Of a stretch of 12,327 nt of DNA, positions 7,351 to 12,327 are shown in pieces. Where the stretch lies: contig CAKUYF010000018.1 of NCBI GenBank assembly GCA_934702115.1, forward strand, positions 1-12,327. Reading direction: 5' to 3'. The stretch comes from an uncultured Eubacteriales bacterium. GTDB lineage: Bacteria; Bacillota; Clostridia; Oscillospirales; Acutalibacteraceae. The notes below the pieces were generated by a model that saw nothing but the letters and a program-made list of their open reading frames with translations, was not told the DNA's origin and did not search any database. How positions within the stretch are numbered: position 1 is the first letter of the stretch; every line of letters begins with the position of its first letter. The translations under genes and the position numbers were made by a program.

Positions 7351-8286
7351 ATGAGTCATCTTATAAATTGTTTACTTTAAAAATGAACTATTCTTATCTA
7401 AAACACCGAAAATATTAAAAATATATTTATTAAAATCATCTTTACTCATTTCAATATTTTCAGGAACTCTATCAGTAGGATTGGGATTTTTTAATAAAAC
7501 TTTATTAGCAGTTGAATCTATGCCGACTACTAACAAATTATGTCCTGCCATTGCACGTAATTTTAAAATCTTCACTTGTTCAACGGACAAAAAGCCCTCT
7601 GCAGTCCTTCCTACACCCACTATCAATGGGCATTTAAATCCATCAATAATTAATTTTGTAAGATCATAAGGAGTATACTTTAACCCTACATAATCTCTCA
7701 AATTAACTTCCTTGTCAGTGTTTGCTCTGGGAACAATTAAATTATTGGTAATAAAATCAGCATAAAATGAATAAAATGGTCTTTCAGACTTATATATATC
7801 ATTTAAAATTAATTCTATGGCTTTAGAATTAATCAACGAATTACATATTTCATCAGCTGATATATCACAAGTAAATTTGCCTTTAAAAAGGATTTCATGA
7901 GGATCACCTTTATAAGCAATTTGAGAGGCTTTCAATACTTCAGTGATTTTATTAAATAATGGCTGATAAATACGAAAATCACTACGTCTAGCACTGTAAC
8001 TCCCCTTTACTAACCCATTCATTCTGTTGCATAAATTTAACAATCCATTATTAACCGTACCGGTTCTTCCTCGTTTTGTAGTCCAATATTCCAGCAACTT
8101 AAGTGAAGTGCTTAACCAGCACCAGTTATTTCTAAAATTAGTACCGTTCAATTCGGTAAAATCCAACATTCTTTTCCCAGTATCGATATACTCCCATTCC
8201 GCAAATGCCATAGGACCTGAAAAAGCCATTGTACTTGCTGCTAAAAAACAACTTAAAATTTTTTTAATTTTCATTCTAACACCCTT
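7351..8286. repeat. Tandem duplication, left copy
   Basis: This is the left copy of a gene-sized direct repeat (other copy 8323-9242). It spans a 24-base downstream flank (7351-7374, two mismatches to 8323-8346), the coding region and the ribosome binding site AAGGGTG. Two long identical blocks are shared: 38 bases at 7954-7991 matching 8913-8950, and 46 bases at 8073-8118 matching 9032-9077. The rest is far more diverged. Confidence 0.85.
7372..8274 (-). CDS. Exported papain/C39-like cysteine peptidase-like protein, copy 1
   Basis: This protein of 300 residues has a clear signal peptide (MKIKKILSCFLAASTMAFSG, cleavage probably after AFA at residue 25), so it is exported. The mature part has NNWCWLSTSLKLLEYW with Cys52 in a WCW setting, as at the catalytic Cys of papain-like and C39-type peptidases. 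Near the end is AGHNLLVVGID (His245), followed by LLKNPNP (Asn263/Asn265), the expected His and Asn/Asp positions. This suggests a cysteine peptidase or a related transferase, but activity is inferred. The region between, around residues 105-240, matches nothing I know. The start ATG has AAGGGTG five bases upstream. It lies 65 bases after its paralogue with no usable promoter of its own, so the two are probably co-transcribed, ending at the 7299-7319 terminator. A substrate cannot be named; cell-wall peptides, host proteins and toxin roles are all open. Confidence 0.75.
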   Translation of the reverse strand: MKIKKILSCFLAASTMAFSGPMAFAEWEYIDTGKRMLDFTELNGTNFRNNWCWLSTSLKLLEYWTTKRGRTGTVNNGLLNLCNRMNGLVKGSYSARRSDFRIYQPLFNKITEVLKASQIAYKGDPHEILFKGKFTCDISADEICNSLINSKAIELILNDIYKSERPFYSFYADFITNNLIVPRANTDKEVNLRDYVGLKYTPYDLTKLIIDGFKCPLIVGVGRTAEGFLSVEQVKILKLRAMAGHNLLVVGIDSTANKVLLKNPNPTDRVPENIEMSKDDFNKYIFNIFGVLDKNSSFLK

Positions 8287-8322
8287 ATAATATTTTTTAA
8301 ATTTGTGTCTATCTTAAAATCT

Positions 8323-9242
8323 ATGAATCATCTTATAAATTATTTAATTAAAGGTAAAATAGGTTTATTTAAAACACCATAAACAGAAATAACATATCTA
8401 TCAAAATCATCCTTGCTCATTTCGATATTTCTTCGAGATTCGTCAGAGGGAGTTGGATTTGTCAACCTGACCTTTTTATTTTCTTTGTCTACTCCTGTAA
8501 CTAAAAAGCCATGTGACGGTACCGGACAATTTTTGATAAGTTGTTTCACTTCATTCATTGATAAAAATGAATCTTTATCTTTTAGTCCTATTATTACTAT
8601 TACTGGACATTTATTTTCAGTTACAATTTTTTCCATAAAATCATAAGAAGACAAATTAAAACTATGAACACTTTCCCAATCAATAAATTCCTTACCATTT
8701 TCTTGTGAACAGAGTATCGCATCACGAATAAAATCACAATTAAAAAAATAAAATGGTTTTTCAGATGAGTATATATCATTCAGAAAAACTTCAATGGCTT
8801 TCGCATTAACCGCTGAATTACATACTGTATCCGAGTTTATATCCACAGGATCCTTGGATCTAAAACCTTCCATATTTTTCTGTGTATTATCCAATACTTT
8901 ATTGATTCTATCAAATAATGGCTGATAAATACGAAAATCACTACGTCTAGAACTATCACTCCTCTTTACCAACCCATTCATTCTGTTGCATGTATTTAAC
9001 AATCCCTGATTAACCTTAACAGTTCTTCCTAGTTTTGTAGTCCAATATTCCAGCAACTTAAGTGAAGTGCTTAACCAACACCATTGATATCTACAATTTT
9101 TCAATTTAGTAAAATCTAACATATTTTTCGATACAGTATCGATATATTCCCACTTAGCAAATGCCATAGAACCTGAAAAAGCTATTGTGCCCGCTGCTAA
9201 AATGCAGCTTAAAAATTTTTTTGTTTTCATCGTATCACCCTT
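8323..9242. repeat. Tandem duplication, right copy
   Basis: This is the right copy of the gene-sized direct repeat. It begins with the 24-base flank 8323-8346 and extends through the coding region to AAGGGTG at 9236-9242, which has the same five-base spacing to the start codon as in the left copy. The offset between copies changes from 972 bases at the flank to 959 in the conserved blocks, showing internal insertions and deletions. Confidence 0.85.
8340..9230 (-). CDS. Exported papain/C39-like cysteine peptidase-like protein, copy 2
   Basis: This 296-residue paralogue of the next gene downstream also has a signal peptide ending MAFA. The candidate nucleophile is Cys51 in YQWCWLSTSLKLLEYW. 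The matching His is His240 in PSHGFLVTGVD, with Asn258 in RLTNPTPSD as the possible third residue. Both copies share the long stretch between the WCW motif and about residue 106, including RRSDFRIYQPLF, and the C-terminal NIEMSKDDF. The middle of the protein (about 110-235) has diverged strongly and carries extra Cys residues (165, 174, 235) that the other copy lacks at equivalent places. It is the first gene of the pair, with a promoter candidate at 9257-9285 and AAGGGTG before ATG 9230. It is transcribed divergently from the radical-SAM gene. The fold assignment rests on the Cys/His motifs only. Confidence 0.75.
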   Translation of the reverse strand: MKTKKFLSCILAAGTIAFSGSMAFAKWEYIDTVSKNMLDFTKLKNCRYQWCWLSTSLKLLEYWTTKLGRTVKVNQGLLNTCNRMNGLVKRSDSSRRSDFRIYQPLFDRINKVLDNTQKNMEGFRSKDPVDINSDTVCNSAVNAKAIEVFLNDIYSSEKPFYFFNCDFIRDAILCSQENGKEFIDWESVHSFNLSSYDFMEKIVTENKCPVIVIIGLKDKDSFLSMNEVKQLIKNCPVPSHGFLVTGVDKENKKVRLTNPTPSDESRRNIEMSKDDFDRYVISVYGVLNKPILPLIK

Positions 9243-9256
9243 AAAATTTTTATTTT

Positions 9257-9285
9257 ATGTTATAATATTTCGAAATCAAAATCAA
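9257..9285 (-). promoter_or_regulatory. Promoter candidate for the exported-protein pair
   Basis: On the minus strand, TTGATT (9280-9285) and TAACAT (9257-9262) are separated by 17 bases. Transcription would start near 9250, about 20 bases before the ATG at 9230, with the ribosome binding site AAGGGTG in between. The -35 matches that of the lipoprotein gene promoter. The AT-rich context lowers certainty. Confidence 0.45.
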
Positions 9286-9303
9286 GTTTTTTTATAGATT
9301 GAA

Positions 9304-9336
9304 TTAAAATTGGTTAAAGGCTTCCAACAATTTTAA
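9304..9336. repeat. Imperfect inverted repeat in a divergent promoter region
   Basis: TTAAAATTGGTT (9304-9315) can pair with AACAATTTTAA (9326-9336), giving eleven base pairs with one bulged G and a ten-base loop. It lies between two outward-facing promoter candidates and could be an operator. No T-tract follows, so it is not a terminator. Chance occurrence is possible because most pairs are A-T. Confidence 0.35.
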
Positions 9337-9344
9337 GTAAAGTC

Positions 9345-9373
9345 TTGATATTTGAGTAATTATTTTATAATAT
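9345..9373 (+). promoter_or_regulatory. Promoter candidate for the radical-SAM / rluD pair
   Basis: TTGATA (9345-9350) and TAATAT (9368-9373) are separated by 17 bases. Transcription would start near 9380, about 25 bases before ATG 9405, with the ribosome-binding-like AAAGGAT (9391-9397) between. The match is good for a housekeeping promoter. Confidence 0.5.
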
Positions 9374-9404
9374 ATTTAGAAATAAAACTAAAAGGATAAT
9401 TTAT

Positions 9405-10100
9405 ATGAAAGAAGTAGAAATCAGATATTCAAAAGTAAAAGAAAAATTTCCTCGTGAGCTCATTTTACTTCAAGGGAAAGGTTGTATTTGGAAAAAATGC
9501 AAATTTTGTGATTATTTTCATGATGTAAGTCTTGACCCTTTTCAAATTAATTTGCCCGTAATAGAAAAAATTACGGGTGAATTCGGAGTACTGGACGTAA
9601 TAAACTCAGGATCCGCAATGGAATTAGATGATAAAACTTTATCTATGATAATAAAAAAAATTAAAGAAAAAAATATAAAAGAAATATGGTTAGAAGTTCA
9701 TTGGATTTATCATAAAAATCTAAAAAAATTTGCAGATAAATTCAAAGGGATAAAAGTTAAATTTAGAACCGGCGTGGAAACTTTTAATCCCGAACTTAGG
9801 AATGATTGGAATAAAGGAATACCTGCAAATATTACAGCTAAAGAAATATCTCATTATTTTCAAGCAGTCTGTTTACTTGTAGGAGTTGAAGGTCAAACCA
9901 TAAATACCATTATTTCAGACATAAAAATAGCTTGTAGTTATTTTGAGCATGTAGTAGTAAGTATATTTGTTAAAAATTCTACTTCAATTTTACCTGATTC
10001 AAAGCTTATTAATGAATTTATGGAAAAAGTATATCCACAGATAGTTAATAATCCTAAAATTGAAGTACTTGTTAATAACACTGATTTAGGAGTAGGATAG
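9405..10100 (+). CDS. Small radical-SAM-like protein with CX4CX2C motif
   Basis: This soluble protein of 231 residues begins with a beta strand leading into GKGCIWKKCKFCDYFHD. Cys27, Cys32 and Cys35 are spaced CX4CX2C, not the canonical radical-SAM CX3CX2C. The context (FPRELILLQGKGC before it, the aromatic and Cys just before DY) agrees with a radical-SAM-like iron-sulfur site, and I recall similar short uncharacterised proteins in Clostridia. Further family-like parts are VINSGSAMELDD (possible glycine-rich strand), RTGVETFNPELRNDWNKGI and LLVGVEGQT near residue 165, typical of the partial TIM barrel. It ends NNTDLGVG. At 231 residues there is little room for an extra cluster domain. Nine bases separate it from the pseudouridine synthase gene, so they form an operon, possibly pointing to RNA or translation, but the substrate is unknown. 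Confidence 0.75.
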   Translation: MKEVEIRYSKVKEKFPRELILLQGKGCIWKKCKFCDYFHDVSLDPFQINLPVIEKITGEFGVLDVINSGSAMELDDKTLSMIIKKIKEKNIKEIWLEVHWIYHKNLKKFADKFKGIKVKFRTGVETFNPELRNDWNKGIPANITAKEISHYFQAVCLLVGVEGQTINTIISDIKIACSYFEHVVVSIFVKNSTSILPDSKLINEFMEKVYPQIVNNPKIEVLVNNTDLGVG

Positions 10101-10109
10101 AAATTTATT

Positions 10110-11042
10110 ATGAATGAACTAAATTTTATTGTAAAGCCAAATGAAAACAAAACACGCATTGATAAATTTCTATCTGCTAAGCTTGAAGAAGCTTCACGAT
10201 CTTATATCCAAAAATTAATAGAAAATAAAAACGTAAAAGGAAATAAAAGTTTTGTAAATAAAAGTTTTTCAGTTACTGAAGGTCAAACTGTAACTGTCAA
10301 CTTACCAGATAATCAAATCTTAGAAATTAACCCAGAAAATATAGATTTAAATATTGTATATGAAGATAAAGACTTAATAGTTATAAACAAACCTCAAGGG
10401 ATGGTAGTTCATCCTGCACCCGGTAACTATACCGGTACTTTAGTAAATGCTTTACTTTACTATTGTAAAGATTCACTTTCAGGTATAAATGGTATTTATC
10501 GCCCTGGAATTGTACACCGTATTGATAAAAATACCAGCGGACTATTAGTAGTCGCAAAAAATGATAGGGCTCATCAAGGGTTAGCTGCACAAATAAAAGA
10601 TCATAGCTTTACTCGGGAATACGAAACAGTTGTTCACGGGAACTTATCTCCACTTTTCGGGTCAATTACAACTCAAATAGGTAGACATAAAATTGACAGA
10701 AAAAAAATGGCAGTACTTAAAATAGGAGGACGTACTGCCGTAACGCATTATAATACTATAAAATCTTACACTAATTATTCTCATGTAAAACTTAAGCTTG
10801 AAACCGGGAGAACTCATCAAATTAGGGTTCACATGGCCTATTTAGGCCACCCTATCATCGGAGATGATGTTTATGGAAAAAATAAAGATAAAAAATTTTC
10901 ATTTTTAAAAGGGCAATGCCTTCACGCACGTACCTTAGGTTTTGTTCATCCTGTATCAGGGAAATATATTTTACTGACAAGTAATCTTCCGGAATACTTT
11001 TCAAATGTAATTAAAATTCTTGAAAGTAACTTTCAAGAGTGA
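10110..11042 (+). CDS. RluD-family 23S rRNA pseudouridine synthase
   Basis: This enzyme of 310 residues converts uridines in RNA (usually 23S rRNA) to pseudouridine. It has an N-terminal S4 RNA-binding domain (RIDKFLSAKLEEASRSYIQK, about residues 16-35 and on). The catalytic domain opens with IVINKPQGMVVHPAPG, and the family signature GIVHRIDKNTSGLLVVAKN carries the catalytic Asp near residue 139. It continues with LKLETGRTHQIRVHMAYLGHPIIGD, a further hallmark of the RluA/RluD group. Length and domain order are normal for the RluD/YlyB type. ATG 10110 has the Shine-Dalgarno-like AGGATAG about eleven bases upstream, inside the preceding gene's end. Its 3' end overlaps that of uvrC on the other strand by ten bases. 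Which uridines it modifies cannot be told from sequence alone. Confidence 0.93.
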   Translation: MNELNFIVKPNENKTRIDKFLSAKLEEASRSYIQKLIENKNVKGNKSFVNKSFSVTEGQTVTVNLPDNQILEINPENIDLNIVYEDKDLIVINKPQGMVVHPAPGNYTGTLVNALLYYCKDSLSGINGIYRPGIVHRIDKNTSGLLVVAKNDRAHQGLAAQIKDHSFTREYETVVHGNLSPLFGSITTQIGRHKIDRKKMAVLKIGGRTAVTHYNTIKSYTNYSHVKLKLETGRTHQIRVHMAYLGHPIIGDDVYGKNKDKKFSFLKGQCLHARTLGFVHPVSGKYILLTSNLPEYFSNVIKILESNFQE

Positions 11043-11046
11043 AAGT
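11019..11046. repeat. Two mutually exclusive hairpins at the convergent gene ends
   Basis: CTTGAAAG (11019-11026) pairs perfectly with CTTTCAAG (11030-11037), an eight-base-pair stem with loop TAA. The second arm can instead pair as CTTTCA (11030-11035) with TGAAAG (11040-11045). GAAAGTAA is a direct repeat on either side. The structure covers both stop codons. No T-tract follows on either strand, so it is not a classic terminator. Confidence 0.5.
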
Positions 11047-12327
11047 AATTATAAATTTCCTCAGCACACTTTAAAGTAATCCCGTCAACTCTAGATATCT
11101 CTTCAATAGACGCCTGAGAAATTTTTTGGATTGATCCGAAAGCCTTTAAAAGATTTTTTGAACGCACTTTACCTACATACTTTATTTGAGTAAGATCGGA
11201 CTCCTTTATTTTTTTGCTTCGTAAACTTTTATGATAATTTAAAGCAAATTTATGAACTTCATCCTGAATAGAAGTAATAAATGCAAATACGCGTCTATTA
11301 CTTTTTATTTCTATTTCATTTCCTTCATTGGTTATAGCTTTTGTACGATGCTTGCGATCCTTTACCATTCCAAAAACCGGAATATCTAATCCCATACCTT
11401 TAAGCACATTTTTAGCAGCAGCGGTGTGAGTTTTTCCACCATCAATAAGAATTAAGTCCGGTAAATTTTCAAACGCCTGATTACCATTATTTTTATTGTC
11501 AATGAAGTATTTCAATCTCCTTTTTAAAATTTCACTAATTGCAGAATAATCATCTTGACCGCTAAAAGTAGAAATTTTGAATTTTCTATACATTGCTTTA
11601 AAAGGCTTTCCGTCTTTGAATACTATCATCCCGCCAACATTATCGCTTCCATAAAGATTAGAAACATCATAAGCTTCGATATATCTTGGAATACGGTCAA
11701 GTGATAGAAGATTTTTTAAATCTTGAAGACAGATATCAATATTATTTTTAGGCTTGGATTCTCTCAATAGATTTTCGTATGCATTTTCTTTGCACATATC
11801 AATAAGCTTAATCTCTTCTTTTTTACTTCCTAAAATTAATCTTACCTCTTCTCCTTTCTTATCCGAAAGGAATTTTTCTATAAGCTCATGATTTTCAATT
11901 TCTCCGTCCAACAATATTGTATTGGGAATATCGTTACTCAAATAGTATTGCTTTAAAAATTCTGTTCTTGATAAAATGATACTATCCTGAATTTCAAATA
12001 TGAAATTTTTAGATCCGTACAAATCACCATTTCTGAATTTAAATACTTCACATGAAACATTTTCATTGTCTTGAGCTAACGAAATGACGTCTTGATTTTT
12101 TTCTTGAAGTGATACTACTTTTTGTTTACTCCTCATAATTTCCAAGGCTTTAATTTTATCTCTGATTTTTGCAGCCAATTCAAAATTAAGATTATTTGAA
12201 GCTATAATCATTTCTTTCTTTAAGTGATCAACTGTTTTATGAGCACCTTTTTGGAGAAAAAATATAGCTTTTTTGATTAAATCGCGGTATTCCTCATAAG
12301 CTACAGCACGTATACACGGTGCACAAC
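11033..12327 (-). CDS. uvrC: Excinuclease ABC subunit C, partial (N terminus outside window)
   Basis: UvrC makes both incisions around a DNA lesion in nucleotide excision repair, working with UvrA and UvrB. About 430 residues are visible and the frame stays open to the right edge. An ATG at 12211 is internal, because the sequence before it still matches UvrC: CAPCIR, then AYEEYRDLIKKA. The N-terminal GIY-YIG nuclease domain is therefore off the edge. Present are the UVR (UvrB-binding) helix pair with FELAAKIRDKIKAL, then the RNase H-like endonuclease domain with EAYDVSN, a GQDDYSAISEIL segment, DLILIDGGKTH and DEVHKFALNYHKSLRSKK. These supply the expected acidic residues and His. The C-terminal helix-hairpin-helix region is YVGKVRSKNLLKAFGS followed by VDGITLKCAEEIYNYF. 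Nothing is missing in the visible part. It ends tail to tail with the pseudouridine synthase gene, overlapping it by ten bases. Confidence 0.96.
   Translation of the reverse strand, partial: CAPCIRAVAYEEYRDLIKKAIFFLQKGAHKTVDHLKKEMIIASNNLNFELAAKIRDKIKALEIMRSKQKVVSLQEKNQDVISLAQDNENVSCEVFKFRNGDLYGSKNFIFEIQDSIILSRTEFLKQYYLSNDIPNTILLDGEIENHELIEKFLSDKKGEEVRLILGSKKEEIKLIDMCKENAYENLLRESKPKNNIDICLQDLKNLLSLDRIPRYIEAYDVSNLYGSDNVGGMIVFKDGKPFKAMYRKFKISTFSGQDDYSAISEILKRRLKYFIDNKNNGNQAFENLPDLILIDGGKTHTAAAKNVLKGMGLDIPVFGMVKDRKHRTKAITNEGNEIEIKSNRRVFAFITSIQDEVHKFALNYHKSLRSKKIKESDLTQIKYVGKVRSKNLLKAFGSIQKISQASIEEISRVDGITLKCAEEIYNYFHS

Noticed and set aside
8027..8290. Open frame of 87 codons antisense to the start of exported-protein copy 1
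   Set aside because: It lies opposite a gene with a clear signal peptide and motif, and shows no start signal.
8284..8311. Promoter TAGACA/16/TATAAG for exported-protein copy 1 (minus strand)
   Set aside because: The -10 overlaps the ribosome binding site, so the transcript would start at or after the start codon. Co-transcription with the upstream copy is more likely.
7351..9242. Insertion sequence or transposon as the origin of the repeated block
   Set aside because: The repeat contains no transposase, no terminal inverted repeats and no target-site duplication. It is a plain tandem gene duplication.
9261..9266. Perfect TATAAT on the plus strand upstream of the radical-SAM gene
   Set aside because: No -35 element lies at the right spacing, and a better promoter sits closer to the gene at 9345-9373.
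12209..12211. ATG at 12211 as the start of uvrC
   Set aside because: The frame continues upstream to the window edge with clear UvrC sequence (CAPCIR, then AYEEYRDLIKKA), so this Met is internal and the gene is cut by the window edge.

Overview
The window comes from a low-GC (by eye near 30 %) endospore-forming member of the Clostridia. The main evidence is a complete eight-gene spoIIIA operon with clostridial-type proteins, in AT-rich DNA with strong AGGAGG-type ribosome binding sites. I cannot name the genus. No rRNA, tRNA, CRISPR array, insertion sequence or phage gene is visible, and no gap without a gene exceeds about 185 bases.

Layout from left to right. (1) Positions 1-446, minus strand: the 5' part of an unrecognised gene that runs off the left edge. 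(2) 611-2119, minus strand: a solute-binding lipoprotein of the ABC-importer type. It has a TTG start, a clear lipobox and a good sigma-A-like promoter, but no permease is in view. (3) 2303-7269, plus strand: spoIIIAA to spoIIIAH, which encode the mother-cell part of the SpoIIIA-SpoIIQ channel ('feeding tube') joining mother cell and forespore during sporulation. It comprises an ATPase (AA), membrane proteins (AB to AF) and ring-forming proteins (AG, AH). (4) 7299-7319: a hairpin terminator between convergent genes. (5) 7372-9230, minus strand: two tandem paralogues encoding exported proteins with a papain/C39-like Cys-His arrangement (WCW near the N terminus, GH...VxGxD followed by NPxP near the C terminus). 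They are probably co-transcribed from a promoter near 9257-9285. (6) 9405-11042, plus strand: a small radical-SAM-like protein with a CX4CX2C cluster motif, then an RluD-family rRNA pseudouridine synthase. (7) 11033-12327, minus strand: uvrC, lacking its N-terminal nuclease domain because the window ends. It overlaps the end of the rluD-type gene tail to tail.

The spoIIIA block, the pseudouridine synthase and uvrC are ordinary chromosomal genes. The accessory part is the exported protease-like pair at 7.35-9.25 kb, inserted between spoIIIAH and the radical-SAM gene. It is a tandem duplication whose two copies are nearly identical in the 5' half and strongly diverged elsewhere. It is the most promising candidate for something undescribed. 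Its substrate and role cannot be read from the sequence.
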